DNA from: Sellimonas catena
Lineage (GTDB): Bacteria; Bacillota; Clostridia; Lachnospirales; Lachnospiraceae
NCBI RefSeq assembly: GCF_045063725.1
Contig: NZ_CP173695.1
DNA length: 64,000 bases
Reading direction: 5' to 3' (one strand)
The translations under genes and the position numbers were made by a program. The notes beneath the pieces are model-generated. The model was not told the origin of the DNA. It searched no databases and saw only the letters and a list, made by a program, of their open reading frames with translations. Positions 33,732 through 44,022 of the stretch are shown piece after piece; position 1 is the first letter of the stretch, and the number at the start of each line of letters is the position of its first letter.

Positions 33732-35693
33732 CTATATGATTCGTTTAAATTTCTTTTCCAGTTCCCTCTTTGTCATGGCAATAATCGTCGGACGCCCGTG
33801 CGGACAGTGATATGGATTGTCAAGCTTCAAAAGCTCCTTTAGAAGTTCCTCCACTTCCGCTCTTGACAATCTGGAGTTTCCTTTTACTGCCGCCTTACAG
33901 GACATGGATGCAATCTTTTCATCCAGAATCTCAGGCGTCATGTTCGTACTGACCTCATCAGAAAGACTGTCGATCATCTCCATAAGAAGTTCCTTTTTTG
34001 CCACACTGAACAGATTGTCCGGCACTGCGCGCACTGCAAAGGAATCTCCCCCAAAAGGCTCGATCTCAAACCCGATTCTGGTAAACCGGTCCATGTACCT
34101 GCGAAAGAGCTCCGCCTCCTGCATGGACAGATCCAGAATAATCGGAGGACTGATGTACTGAGACGTATATTCCCTCGTCTTCATTCCCTTTAATGTCCGC
34201 TCGTACAGCACCCGCTCATGAGCCGCATGCTGGTCGATAATGTACATGCTGTCATGAAGCTGGACAATCCAGTAAGTATCAAAGACCTGTCCGATGATCT
34301 GATAGTCCGGTACAGATGCCTCATCCAGCAGCTTTTCATCAAAAAGCGTAAGCTGCTCCGCCGTCTGTTCCGGCTTCTGGTTCTTGATTTCGTCTTTTTT
34401 CCCTTCTGTTCTGACTCGGTAAGATACCGCCTCCCGGATGCGCCCGCTGTCTACGGCCGGTTTGTGAATATCGCTCCGGTCTTTTACCTCTGCCGATGCA
34501 TACTGATTATGATAAGAGGTCACCCGCTCCTTCATCCGTTCCATAAAGTAGTTTAAATCCCTCTTTTCCGGCTCCGGAACCGGTTTCTTTGCTTCCGGTT
34601 TTTCCTCCGGTCTGACAGGCGGTTCTGCGGCTGCCGGTATTTCTTTCTTTTGTTCCGGCACAGGAGCCTTCGGCGCTTCCGGCGCCTCGACTCTTGGAAT
34701 CAGATCTCTTCCGTGCAGCGCCTTTGATACTGCCTCATACAGGAAGCGGTACACTTCCTGCTGATGCCCGAACCGCAGCTCCATCTTGGTCGGGTGAACA
34801 TTGACGTCTATCTCCTCTCCCAGAATTTCAAGATGCAGTACCACAAACGGATATTTATGCTGCATCGTAAAATCTTTATACGCATCTTCCACTGCTTTTG
34901 AAAGAATCCCGCTCTTGATATATCGTCCGTTCACAAAAAATGTCTCAAAATTCCGGTTCCCCCGTGTCACGGTCGGATTTCCGATAAATCCGGAAAGCCG
35001 GATCTCTTCATTTTCCACAGAAATCTCGATCAGACTGGCCGTGATTTCCCGTCCATAAATATGGTATATCACATCCTTTAAGCGGCCATTCCCCGACGTA
35101 TGCATCCGCTCCTGCCCGTTGTTGACAAACTGAAAGGAAATATCCGGCCGGGACAGGGCAAGCCGGGTCATCAGATCGCTGACATGACTGGCTTCCGTCA
35201 TCGGGGTTTTCAGGAACTTTCTTCTGGCAGGCACGTTGTAAAACAGCTGGCGCACAAGAAAGGTTGTTCCGTCCTTCGCTCCGGTCTCCTCCATGGAAAT
35301 CTCTTTTCCACCGGAAATCTGATACGAGGTTCCAAGAACATGATCCCGCCCCTTTGTAATCATCTCGATCCGGGAAACTGCCGCAATGCTGGATAGTGCC
35401 TCGCCGCGGAATCCCAGAGAGGAAATATGCATCAGATCATCTACCTGGCGGATCTTACTTGTAGAATGGCGCAAAAAGGCATTCCGCACATCGTCCGGCT
35501 CCATCCCGGTCCCGTTGTCCGCAATCCGGATCAGCGAAATTCCGCCGTCCTCGATTTCCACCTCCACGGCGGTTGCTCTGGCATCGATCGCGTTTTCCAC
35601 CAGCTCCTTGACTACGGAGGCCGGGCGTTCTACCACCTCTCCGGCGGCGATCTTATCGATTGTAACCTGATCTAAAACCTGAATCTTTCCCAT
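33732..35693 (-). CDS. mutL: DNA mismatch repair protein MutL
   Basis: The 653-residue protein has the GHKL ATPase motifs ELVENAIDARA, IADNGTGM and FRGEALSSIAAVS. A proline- and lysine-rich linker (about 340-430) follows. The C-terminal dimerisation domain has DQHAAHERVLYE, the endonuclease motif DQHA(X)2E(X)4E of MutL proteins in bacteria lacking MutH. It acts with MutS, encoded nine bases upstream, in nicking the new strand. GGAGG precedes the ATG. Confidence 0.97.
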   Translation of the reverse strand: MGKIQVLDQVTIDKIAAGEVVERPASVVKELVENAIDARATAVEVEIEDGGISLIRIADNGTGMEPDDVRNAFLRHSTSKIRQVDDLMHISSLGFRGEALSSIAAVSRIEMITKGRDHVLGTSYQISGGKEISMEETGAKDGTTFLVRQLFYNVPARRKFLKTPMTEASHVSDLMTRLALSRPDISFQFVNNGQERMHTSGNGRLKDVIYHIYGREITASLIEISVENEEIRLSGFIGNPTVTRGNRNFETFFVNGRYIKSGILSKAVEDAYKDFTMQHKYPFVVLHLEILGEEIDVNVHPTKMELRFGHQQEVYRFLYEAVSKALHGRDLIPRVEAPEAPKAPVPEQKKEIPAAAEPPVRPEEKPEAKKPVPEPEKRDLNYFMERMKERVTSYHNQYASAEVKDRSDIHKPAVDSGRIREAVSYRVRTEGKKDEIKNQKPEQTAEQLTLFDEKLLDEASVPDYQIIGQVFDTYWIVQLHDSMYIIDQHAAHERVLYERTLKGMKTREYTSQYISPPIILDLSMQEAELFRRYMDRFTRIGFEIEPFGGDSFAVRAVPDNLFSVAKKELLMEMIDSLSDEVSTNMTPEILDEKIASMSCKAAVKGNSRLSRAEVEELLKELLKLDNPYHCPHGRPTIIAMTKRELEKKFKRII

Positions 35694-35702
35694 CGTTCCT
35701 CC

Positions 35703-38354
35703 TTACCACCGGTTGTTCAGCTTGTTCTGAAGCTGATACAGAGTATTCATCGCATCCATCGGTGTCATACGGCTGATATCCATTCCCTTGATCTCTTCAA
35801 TCACATCATTGTCCGATACCGTGTCAAACAGAGACATCTGAGCCATGTCCACGACATCCATTTTCTTCGGCTTTTCTTTTGCCTTCGTCTCCTGTCCCTG
35901 CACGCTCATTTCGCGTACCCGCGTCGTAATATCCGCATCGGAAAGCTCCTCGGAAATCTCCTTTGCACGGGTGATGACAGTCTCCGGCACGCCTGCAAGC
36001 TTTGCCACCTGAATTCCATAGCTTCTGTCCGCCCCGCCTTTTACAATTTTACGCAGAAATACGATGTCATCGCCTTTTTCCTTGACTGCAATACAGTAAT
36101 TGTTGACGCTGTCGATCTTTCCTTCCAGCTCGGTAAGCTCATGATAATGAGTCGCAAAGAGCGTCTTTGCCCCCAGCAGTCTGGCATTGCTGATATGCTC
36201 CACCACCGCCCAGGCAATCGAGAGACCGTCAAAGGTACTCGTTCCCCTTCCGATCTCGTCAAGAATCAGAAGACTTTTGCTCGTGGCATTACGAAGAATA
36301 ATCGCAACCTCAGTCATCTCCACCATAAAGGTACTCTGGCCGGATGCCAGGTCATCGGATGCCCCGACCCTCGTAAAGATCCGGTCCACCAGCCCGATAT
36401 TGGCCTGGGAAGCCGGAACAAAGGAGCCGATCTGCGCCATCAGTACAATCAGTGCGGTCTGTCTCATATACGTGGACTTCCCGGCCATATTCGGCCCTGT
36501 AATGATGGCCACCCGGTTCTTCTTGTCATCCAGGTATGTATCATTTGCGATAAACATATGATTCGGGATCATCTTCTCCACGACCGGATGTCTTCCATCC
36601 TTGATATCAATGGTTCCCTTTTCATTGATTTTCGGACGCACGTAATGATTCCGCTCTGCTACAAGTGCCAGGGAGGCAAAAGCATCCACCGCTGCGACCG
36701 CCCTCGCCGTCGTCTGAATCCGGACAATCTCATCCGCAATCCGGTTTCGTACGTCACAGTAAAGCTCATATTCCAGCGCATACAGCTTATCCTCAGCTCC
36801 AAGGATCAGATCTTCCAGCTCCTTGAGCTCCGGAATAATGTAACGCTCCGCATTGGTCAGTGTCTGCTTTCTTGTATAGTAATCCGGCACCATATTTTTG
36901 AAAGAATTTGTTACTTCCAGATAGTATCCGAACACCTTGTTATACTTGATTCTTAAATTTTTGATACCGGTCTTTTCCCGTTCTTTCTGCTCCAGCTCGG
37001 CAAGCCAGGTCTTTCCGTCCGTCTTTGCTTTTCTAAGGCGGTCTACCTCTTCATGGTAACCGTCCCGTATGATTCCGCCTTCCTTCATTGCCATCGGCGG
37101 ATCGTCAATGATTGCATTTTCCACCAGGCTGCACAGATCCTCCAGCGGATCAATATCGTCATACAGTTTCTGAAGCAGCGGGCTCTTCATGTCTCCCAGA
37201 ATTGTCCGAATATGTGGCAGCATGGAAAGAGATGCCTTGAAGGCTGTCAGATCTCTCGGGTTGGCCGACTGATAGGAAATCCTTCCTACCAGACGTTCCA
37301 GATCGTAGACCGAGGACAGATATTCCCGGATCTCTTCTCTGGAAATTGCCTCCTTTAAAAGCTCCTCCACCGCATCCAGACGTTTCGTAATCTCCTCTTT
37401 ATCAATCAGCGGCTGCTCCACATATTTCCTCAGAAGTCTGGCTTCCATGGCTGTTTTTGTCTTATCCAGCACCCAGAGAAGGAATCCACGCTTCTGCTTT
37501 TCCCGCAGAGTCTCGCAGAGCTCCAGATTTCTCCTTGTGGAGCTGTCCAGCACCATATATTTTCCTGTGGAATACGTAGTCAGCTTCGTCAGGTGGGCAA
37601 GGGATGTCTTCTGTGTTTCGATCAGATACTGAAGAAGCGCTCCGGAAGCGGTCACGCCGCAGTCATAATCGGCGATCCCAAGGCTCTCCAGGGATGCCAC
37701 CTGAAAATGTTCTTTCAATGCTTTTTTACAAAGTTCCTCGTCAAAATACCAGGCATCCAGAGAGGAAATGGCAACATGCATCCGGTTTTTCAGATCTTCC
37801 AGCTGAATCCCGCTTACATAAAGCGCCTCGTTGCAGATAATCTCGGATGGTGAAAATTTATAAATCTCATCAAACAGCTTGCTCTCGCTGTCTGTTTCTG
37901 TCACAAAATAATCTCCGGTGGAAACGTCCGCAATAGAGATTCCGTATCTTCCCGCGTCATAGACAATGGACATGATATAATTATTCTTCGTCTCATCCCT
38001 TGTCATGGAATCGATGTTTGTTCCCGGAGTGACGATCCGGATGACCTCTCTTTTCACGATCCCTTTCGCCTGCTTCGGATCCTCCACCTGCTCACAGATG
38101 GCAACCTTATATCCCTTCTCCACCAGCCGGGACAGGTAACTGTCTACTGCATGATACGGCACCCCGCACATCGGCGCGCGCTCTTCCAGGCCGCAGTTCT
38201 TCCCGGTCAGAGTAATTTCCAGCTCTTTGGACGCCGTCAGTGCGTCGTCAAAAAACATTTCATAAAAATCCCCAAGACGATAAAATAAAATGCAGTCCTT
38301 ATATTCTTTTTTCGTTTCCATATATTGCTGCATCATTGGTGTTAATTCTGCCAC
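35703..38354 (-). CDS. mutS: DNA mismatch repair protein MutS
   Basis: The 883-residue protein is full length. The N-terminal mismatch-binding motif FYRLGDFYEMF is at about 24-34. The ATPase has TGPNMAGKSTYMRQ, DEIGRGTSTFDGLS and the H in FATHYHELTELE. The start is GTG with AAAAGGAG upstream. It follows miaB and a small membrane-protein gene, and is followed by mutL; this clustering with miaA/miaB is common in clostridia. Confidence 0.97.
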   Translation of the reverse strand: MAELTPMMQQYMETKKEYKDCILFYRLGDFYEMFFDDALTASKELEITLTGKNCGLEERAPMCGVPYHAVDSYLSRLVEKGYKVAICEQVEDPKQAKGIVKREVIRIVTPGTNIDSMTRDETKNNYIMSIVYDAGRYGISIADVSTGDYFVTETDSESKLFDEIYKFSPSEIICNEALYVSGIQLEDLKNRMHVAISSLDAWYFDEELCKKALKEHFQVASLESLGIADYDCGVTASGALLQYLIETQKTSLAHLTKLTTYSTGKYMVLDSSTRRNLELCETLREKQKRGFLLWVLDKTKTAMEARLLRKYVEQPLIDKEEITKRLDAVEELLKEAISREEIREYLSSVYDLERLVGRISYQSANPRDLTAFKASLSMLPHIRTILGDMKSPLLQKLYDDIDPLEDLCSLVENAIIDDPPMAMKEGGIIRDGYHEEVDRLRKAKTDGKTWLAELEQKEREKTGIKNLRIKYNKVFGYYLEVTNSFKNMVPDYYTRKQTLTNAERYIIPELKELEDLILGAEDKLYALEYELYCDVRNRIADEIVRIQTTARAVAAVDAFASLALVAERNHYVRPKINEKGTIDIKDGRHPVVEKMIPNHMFIANDTYLDDKKNRVAIITGPNMAGKSTYMRQTALIVLMAQIGSFVPASQANIGLVDRIFTRVGASDDLASGQSTFMVEMTEVAIILRNATSKSLLILDEIGRGTSTFDGLSIAWAVVEHISNARLLGAKTLFATHYHELTELEGKIDSVNNYCIAVKEKGDDIVFLRKIVKGGADRSYGIQVAKLAGVPETVITRAKEISEELSDADITTRVREMSVQGQETKAKEKPKKMDVVDMAQMSLFDTVSDNDVIEEIKGMDISRMTPMDAMNTLYQLQNKLNNRW

Positions 38355-38488
38355 TTTTGTTCTCCTTTTCTTTTGCTGCTTGTTCTATTTTATCTTTTTT
38401 ACTTCCTGTTTTCGTGTTCAGGGAACTTTGCCCTGATATTACATTATATCACCATTTTCCGGGCAGCAAAAGAAAAATTTCGTTTTTG

Positions 38489-38905
38489 TTACCAAATGGG
38501 GATTTTCGGCTTTTCTTCCCCGTAAAGCACATGCAGCAGATAGCCGCCCAGATAGATTCCGATTGTACATAGAAGACCAAACAGCGCCATAAAGGGCAGG
38601 CAGATCTGGCCAAATAGCTGAAACGGTACGTTGCTGTAGTCCCAGATGCCGAGATTCAGCCATTTGTTGACAATGATTCCTGTAATAAATTCGCAGGAAG
38701 TCACAAAGATCATGCACCGTAAAATCTGGATTCCCAGCGGATCCCTCCATCTTCCCGCCCGCCCCTGGGCCGTGCAGAATACAAGACACAGGCCGCCAAG
38801 TACGAACATGGTCCAGTGGGAAAATCCCCGGAAAACAATTTCAAATGTATAATAAAGGCAGCCTCCGACTGCCCACAGAAATAAGTATTCACTTAATTTT
38901 TTCAT
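38489..38905 (-). CDS. Small membrane protein, ABC_trans_CmpB-like
   Basis: The start at 38905 has GAGGGC upstream; an in-frame GTG five codons earlier holds that site and is less likely. The 138-residue protein has about four membrane helices (YLFLWAVGGCLYYTFEIVF, WTMFVLGGLCLVFCTA, MIFVTSCEFITGIIV, LPFMALFGLLCTIGIYLGGY). CEFITGIIVNKWLNLGIWDYS is the mark of the putative ABC-transporter type IV family (CmpB-like, PF06541). Function unknown. It lies between miaB and mutS. Confidence 0.75.
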   Translation of the reverse strand: MKKLSEYLFLWAVGGCLYYTFEIVFRGFSHWTMFVLGGLCLVFCTAQGRAGRWRDPLGIQILRCMIFVTSCEFITGIIVNKWLNLGIWDYSNVPFQLFGQICLPFMALFGLLCTIGIYLGGYLLHVLYGEEKPKIPIW

Positions 38906-38986
38906 AAAAAACGCCCTCACTTTTGTACATTTCCATACATAGTGTGGGCGTTATTTCCGGCATTATACATCTGTCAGGCTGACGGA

Positions 38987-40429
38987 TTATTTTTCCACTG
39001 CTTCTCCAATGTAATAAAATCCTTTACACTCCAGAAGCTTCACATCGATGAGTTTTCCGATCTGCTCTTTTGTTCCCGGAAAATGAACAAGCAGGTTGTT
39101 GCCAAGTCTTCCTGTCACAAGAGATGGATCGTGTTCGTTGACCTGCTCTACCAGTGCGGTCTGAATGGTTCCTTCATGCTTTGCACACTCTTCGGAAGCG
39201 ATCGTCTGAACTTCTTTTAACAGGCGGTCAAAGCGGTCTTTCACCACATCCTCCGGCACCTGCCCTTCCATAACTGCTGCCGGTGTTCCGGTCCGTTTGG
39301 AATAGATAAAGGTAAACGCACTGTCGTAGCGTACCTTTCTCACCACATCCAGCGTCTCCTCAAAATCTTCTTCTGTCTCCTGCGGAAATCCTACAATAAT
39401 GTCGGTTGTAAGGGAGATGTCCGGCACTGCTTCCCGGATTTTGTGTACAAGCTCCAGATACTGTTCCTTTGTATATCTGCGGTTCATCTTTTTTAAAATC
39501 TCCGTGCTTCCGGACTGTACCGGAAGATGCAGATGATGGCAGATCTTTTTGGAAGTCCGCATGACTTCAATGAGTTCATCGGACAGATCCTTCGGATGGG
39601 ACGTCATAAAGCGGATTCGTTCCAGGCCGTCGATCTTTTCCACTTCCCGTAAAAGCTCCGCAAACGTCATCGGTTCCTCCAGCGTCTTTCCATAAGAATT
39701 GACATTCTGTCCCAGAAGCATGACTTCTTTCACGCCGTCCGCTGCCAGATTTTCGATTTCCCGGATGATATCCCGCGGATTCCGGCTCCGTTCCCGTCCT
39801 CTGACATACGGCACAATACAGTAGCTGCAGAAGTTATTGCAGCCAAACATGATATTGACTCCTGATTTAAACGAATATTTCCGCTCGCTCGGAAGATCCT
39901 CCACGATCCGGTCCGTATCCTTCCAGATATCAATGACCATCCGTTCGGATTCAAACCGGGTGGCAAGCACTTCCGCAAATTTATAAATATTGTGGGTTCC
40001 GAAAATCAGATCTACAAACCGGTAGCTCTTTTTCAGCTTTTCCACCACATGCGGCTCCTGCATCATACAGCCGCAGAGTCCGATCAGCATGTGTGGATTT
40101 TTTCTTTTGACACGGTTCAGCTGGCCAAGTCTTCCATAGACTCTCTGATTCGCATTTTCTCTGACCGTACAGGTATTGTAGATAACGAAATCCGCCTTTT
40201 CCTCCTGATCGATCATCGTGTAACCGATCTTCTCAAGAATTCCGGTCAGCTTTTCGGAGTCTCTGGCATTCATCTGACAGCCAAATGTGATGACCGCCGC
40301 TGTCAGCGGACGTCTCAGCTCCTCTGAAATCTTCCTGACATAGTCTTTGCACTTTTCAATAAAGTAATACTGCCGTTCCGGTTCTGTTACCGGTATATGT
40401 TCAATTGCATTTTCATTTGTCTGCATCAT
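38987..40429 (-). CDS. miaB: tRNA-2-methylthio-N6-dimethylallyladenosine synthase MiaB
   Basis: The 480-residue radical-SAM methylthiotransferase converts i6A37 to ms2i6A37. The N-terminal UPF0004 domain has cysteines in TFGCQMNARDS, IYNTCTVREN and GLCGCMMQ. The radical-SAM cluster is in NNFCSYCIVPYVRGRERSR (CxxxCxxC counting from FGCNNFCSYC). A TRAM domain follows (about 415-478). It heads the operon with mutS, mutL and miaA and works on the product of MiaA. Confidence 0.96.
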   Translation of the reverse strand: MMQTNENAIEHIPVTEPERQYYFIEKCKDYVRKISEELRRPLTAAVITFGCQMNARDSEKLTGILEKIGYTMIDQEEKADFVIYNTCTVRENANQRVYGRLGQLNRVKRKNPHMLIGLCGCMMQEPHVVEKLKKSYRFVDLIFGTHNIYKFAEVLATRFESERMVIDIWKDTDRIVEDLPSERKYSFKSGVNIMFGCNNFCSYCIVPYVRGRERSRNPRDIIREIENLAADGVKEVMLLGQNVNSYGKTLEEPMTFAELLREVEKIDGLERIRFMTSHPKDLSDELIEVMRTSKKICHHLHLPVQSGSTEILKKMNRRYTKEQYLELVHKIREAVPDISLTTDIIVGFPQETEEDFEETLDVVRKVRYDSAFTFIYSKRTGTPAAVMEGQVPEDVVKDRFDRLLKEVQTIASEECAKHEGTIQTALVEQVNEHDPSLVTGRLGNNLLVHFPGTKEQIGKLIDVKLLECKGFYYIGEAVEK

Positions 40430-40477
40430 ATAGCGCTCTCTTTCCTCAATAGTATTATAAGGAAAAGACTAACGAAA

Positions 40478-41125
40478 TTATCCATGAATGTCAAGTACAA
40501 TATGCTCCGAGATCCGTTTCCCGTGATCGTAAAAAATCTCATCTTCCTCTGTGATTTCCCGGTGCACTTCCGCCGGATGGCCAAAGGCAATGACATTGGG
40601 CGGAATGTCTTTTGTCACGACAGAACCGGCTCCGATAATGGAATGATCTCCAATTGTCACACCCGGCAGAATCGTCACATTGGAAGCGATCCAGACATGA
40701 TCCTCAATGACTACCTCTTTACAGTACATCTCTCCCCGCGGACGCGCTTTATAGTACATCGGATGGTTTGTGCCACTGATTGTCACATTCGGTGCAATCA
40801 GTACGTTTTTTCCTATCGTAATCTTATAGTCATCTACAAGGGTAAGATTGGAATTAATATAGGTCCCGTCTCCGATCGAAACCGTATTTCCCATCGCCAG
40901 TGTCAACGGCGGTTCAATCCAGCTATCCTCTCCGCAGGAAGCAAACAGCTTCTTCCAGATTTCCTTCCTTTTTTCCGTTTCTTCCGGTCTGGTCTGATTA
41001 AATTCCTGGCAAAGTCCTCTTGCATACACCTGCTGATTCAAATTTTCTCCTGTATCAATCCATAATAATCCTTTTTCTCTCCGCTCAGCCATTGACAGTC
41101 CACTTACAGTTTGATTCTTGTCCAT
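40478..41125 (-). CDS. Sugar O-acetyltransferase (maltose/galactoside type)
   Basis: The 215-residue protein has an N-terminal Mac-type helical domain (MAERREKGLLWIDTGENL) and a left-handed beta-helix of hexapeptide repeats. Further marks are ISGTNHPMYYKARP, with the catalytic His, and VWIASNVTILPGVTIGDHSI followed by IGAGSVVTKDIP. These fit LacA/Maa acetyltransferases, which move an acetyl group from acetyl-CoA to a sugar. AGAAGGAG precedes the start. It is divergent from the AraC gene. The preferred sugar cannot be read from sequence. Confidence 0.92.
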   Translation of the reverse strand: MDKNQTVSGLSMAERREKGLLWIDTGENLNQQVYARGLCQEFNQTRPEETEKRKEIWKKLFASCGEDSWIEPPLTLAMGNTVSIGDGTYINSNLTLVDDYKITIGKNVLIAPNVTISGTNHPMYYKARPRGEMYCKEVVIEDHVWIASNVTILPGVTIGDHSIIGAGSVVTKDIPPNVIAFGHPAEVHREITEEDEIFYDHGKRISEHIVLDIHG

Positions 41126-41261
41126 CTTTTTCTCCTTCTAATACAATCTTGTTGTCAGTCTGGTTCCCTGATATAATTATATAGACTAGAGAACGGGAAA
41201 TATATATGAATTTTCCCTGTTTTTATCAAAATATTAGCTTTTTCGTCAGAAAGGAGCATCG

Positions 41262-42182
41262 ATGAAACATCAATACCTGGACTGGCCCTGGGAGCCGATG
41301 AATACGATCCCTGTGGATCATGAACTGAATACATTGCTGCGGCTGAATCCGGAATTTCCCCTGGCAGTTTCCCACGACAATCTGTCTTCCTATCAGAACC
41401 ATTTTGTCAACTGGCACAAGCAGGGTTCCATCGAAATCTCCGTGGTAAAAGAGGGGGCAGTGACGGTCAATCTGCTGAAGCATCAGGAACAGGTAGCAGC
41501 CGGAGAAGGCTTCCTGATCCTTCCGGGAATGCTTCACAGTATCCGAAGCGGTACAGAAGCGCAAAATGCAGTCTATGAGACATTCTTTTTTGATCCTTGT
41601 CTGATCACCGGTTTTCGGGGAAGTTATTTTGAGAAACAGTATTATCAGCCGGAAATCCTAAGCAGAAACGGGTTTTTTCATTTTTCCATGACGGATTCTC
41701 TGATTCGACCGCTTGCTGACGATTTTCACGACATCTTTCAAGAGCAGTATCGGGGAAATGCGTTTCTGGAATGCCGGATTCAGCAGAAACTTCAGAAGAT
41801 CTGGATGGTGTTATGGGATCACCTCATCCTGACAAAGAGTATCAGTTCTTACCAGACGGATGATTCCAGACTGTTGAAAATGATTGATTTCCTGCAGAAA
41901 AATTATCAGAAAAAATTTGTTCTTGATGAGCTTTGTGATTCTGTAAATCTTTGCCGAAGTGCATGCTGCAGATATTTTAAGAAGATGATGAATATGTCCA
42001 TCTCTGATTATCTGAATGAATACCGGCTATCCCAGGCACTGTTTCTTTTGGACAACACAGACAACAGCGTCACGGAAATCGCTGTTCAGTCCGGATTTAC
42101 TTCCGCAAGCTATTTCATCAGCAAGTTTAAAGAAAAGACAGGGCTTACGCCCCTGGAATATAAGATGAGAAAAAAGAGCTGA
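41262..42182 (+). CDS. AraC-family transcriptional regulator
   Basis: The 306-residue protein has an N-terminal cupin-like domain (EISVVKEGAVTVNLLKHQ, EGFLILPGMLHSIRSG) and a C-terminal double HTH (FVLDELCDSVNLCRSACCRY; VTEIAVQSGFTSASYFISKF). This is the usual layout of sugar-responsive AraC regulators. It is divergent from the sugar acetyltransferase gene. Between them, an inverted repeat GGGAAA...TTTTCCC at about 41195-41219 could be a binding site. AAAGGAG precedes the ATG. Confidence 0.9.
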   Translation: MKHQYLDWPWEPMNTIPVDHELNTLLRLNPEFPLAVSHDNLSSYQNHFVNWHKQGSIEISVVKEGAVTVNLLKHQEQVAAGEGFLILPGMLHSIRSGTEAQNAVYETFFFDPCLITGFRGSYFEKQYYQPEILSRNGFFHFSMTDSLIRPLADDFHDIFQEQYRGNAFLECRIQQKLQKIWMVLWDHLILTKSISSYQTDDSRLLKMIDFLQKNYQKKFVLDELCDSVNLCRSACCRYFKKMMNMSISDYLNEYRLSQALFLLDNTDNSVTEIAVQSGFTSASYFISKFKEKTGLTPLEYKMRKKS

Positions 42183-42222
42183 CTTCCTGAGGGCGGGATG
42201 AGAACCGGAGAGACAGACGGCC

Positions 42223-43566
42223 TTAATGTGCCGCCTGTTTTTCCAGTAATTTCCGGATTTTCCTCCACAGGAAGAAGGACAAAATGACCGCGATATAGTC
42301 TGTCACGGACTGTCCGAGAATCACGCCGTTCAGCCCAAACAGCGCCCGGAGCAGATATAATAACGGGATCAGGAGAATTCCCTGTCGAAGCACTGAAAGA
42401 ATCGTGGCCGGGAGCGCCCTTCCTACGGACTGCATACAGTTCATATTCACGAAGAGAAATCCGATCACGGGTCCGGAGAGCATATAAGCAACAAGCATAT
42501 CCACACCGTAGAAAACGACCTCATTGTCGCTGATAAAGAGACGGATGATCTGTTCCCGGAACAGGAAATACAATGCCGTTGCCGCAATTCCTGCCACAAG
42601 ACAGCATTTCTTTGTGTAGGATTCCACACCGCGGAACCGCTTCATATTTCCAGCGCCGTAATTGTAACCAAGCAGTGGCTGCACTCCATTTGCAATTCCC
42701 ATCTGCAAAAAGGTGATAAACATATTGGCCTTGAATACAATTCCGATGGCCGCCACCGGGTCATTGCCATAGACCACCAGAAGCTGGTTGAGCACAATGG
42801 TGGAAACACTCATGAGAGCAGAGAAAATTGCCGTCGGGAGACCGGAACCGCAGACCTTCGTCAGGATTGACTCCCGGACGGTAAAGTCACTCCATTTCAG
42901 CGAAAGCACTTTGCTTTTCTTCAGGAAATACCAGAGATAATAACCACTTGCCAGGATATTTCCAATGGTCGTTGCGATTGCCGCGCCGGCTGTTCCCTGA
43001 TTGAGTACGGAAATAAAGATCGGATCCAGAATAATATTAGCGACCGTTCCGATCATGCTTCCGATCATCGCCTCCTTACTGGATCCTTCCGCCCGGACAA
43101 TAAAGCTGGCAGCCGCTGACCAGATGATGAACGGCGCGCCATAGGAAATGTGGAAGGTATACCCTTTTGCAAACTCATATGTCTCTGCATTGGCGCCAAA
43201 CACTGCCAGAATCGGATCCATAAAGACGATCAGGATTACTGCAAACAGTATTCCGACAATCAGAGAGGCATAGGTGACAAAGGATGAAGTCTGCCTTGCC
43301 CGTTTCTCATTTTTCGCACCGAGGGCCATGGAAAGGACTGCGCTTCCTCCCATCCCGAACATGTTGGCAAACGCCATCATCAGAATAAAAATCGGATTGG
43401 TCAGGCTAACAGCCGCCACCTGAAGCGGATCCCCGGTCTGTCCCACGAAAAAGGTATCCGCCATGTTGTAGACGACTGTCACAAGACTGCTGATGACACT
43501 GGGAACAGCCATCTTTGCCACGGCCTTTGAGATTTTCATCTGTCCCATCAGTTCATTCTCATTCAT
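42223..43566 (-). CDS. MATE-family multidrug efflux transporter
   Basis: The 447-residue protein has 12 membrane helices. MATE-type marks are YNMADTFFVGQTGDPLQVAA near the start, GANAETYEFA in the loop, and GIANGVQPLLGYNYGAGN in the second half. It couples cation entry to export of drugs or metabolites. It overlaps the MarR-type gene by eight bases and is probably its target. Confidence 0.93.
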   Translation of the reverse strand: MNENELMGQMKISKAVAKMAVPSVISSLVTVVYNMADTFFVGQTGDPLQVAAVSLTNPIFILMMAFANMFGMGGSAVLSMALGAKNEKRARQTSSFVTYASLIVGILFAVILIVFMDPILAVFGANAETYEFAKGYTFHISYGAPFIIWSAAASFIVRAEGSSKEAMIGSMIGTVANIILDPIFISVLNQGTAGAAIATTIGNILASGYYLWYFLKKSKVLSLKWSDFTVRESILTKVCGSGLPTAIFSALMSVSTIVLNQLLVVYGNDPVAAIGIVFKANMFITFLQMGIANGVQPLLGYNYGAGNMKRFRGVESYTKKCCLVAGIAATALYFLFREQIIRLFISDNEVVFYGVDMLVAYMLSGPVIGFLFVNMNCMQSVGRALPATILSVLRQGILLIPLLYLLRALFGLNGVILGQSVTDYIAVILSFFLWRKIRKLLEKQAAH

Positions 43567-43996
43567 TTCTCTTCTCCTCCTCTTCCAGATTTTCCAGCAT
43601 TTTAGCCGTAATCTTCATAAATACAGCCTGCTCTTCTCTGGAAATGCCACGCAGCAGAACTTCTTCCGACTGCTTGATTTCCGACCGGAGGGCACTTCGG
43701 ATCGCCTTTGCTTTTTCCGTAAAGACAATTTTTTTCAGCCGTCCGTCCTCTTCGTCCGGTACACGGACAATCAGTTCTTCCTCCTCCAGATGCTTTAATA
43801 CTTCTGTCGCTGTAGAAGGACGAAGGTCAAATTCCTTTTCAATCTCTTTCTGATACACGTTGTGTTTTTCACTTTCCACCAGAATATAATCCAGCACATT
43901 CCCTTTTGCTCCGGTAATACCCAGGGTCTCCTGCACCTTTCTGGAACGTCTCCGGAGCCGGTTGGAAATCCGGTTTATCATTTTTCCTGTTTCCAT
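43559..43996 (-). CDS. MarR-family regulator of the MATE gene
   Basis: The 145-residue protein has a MarR winged helix: YQKEIEKEFDLRPSTATEVL then KHLEEEELIVRVPDEEDGRL with the wing, and a long C-terminal dimer helix (REEQAVFMKITAKMLENLEE). The DxRxx-like segment PDEEDGRLKKI is typical. Its promoter holds two 13-bp repeats, consistent with self-repression and relief by a drug-like ligand. Confidence 0.9.
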   Translation of the reverse strand: METGKMINRISNRLRRRSRKVQETLGITGAKGNVLDYILVESEKHNVYQKEIEKEFDLRPSTATEVLKHLEEEELIVRVPDEEDGRLKKIVFTEKAKAIRSALRSEIKQSEEVLLRGISREEQAVFMKITAKMLENLEEEEKRNE

Positions 43997-44022
43997 GCAG
44001 GTTCACACTCCTCTGTAATTGT

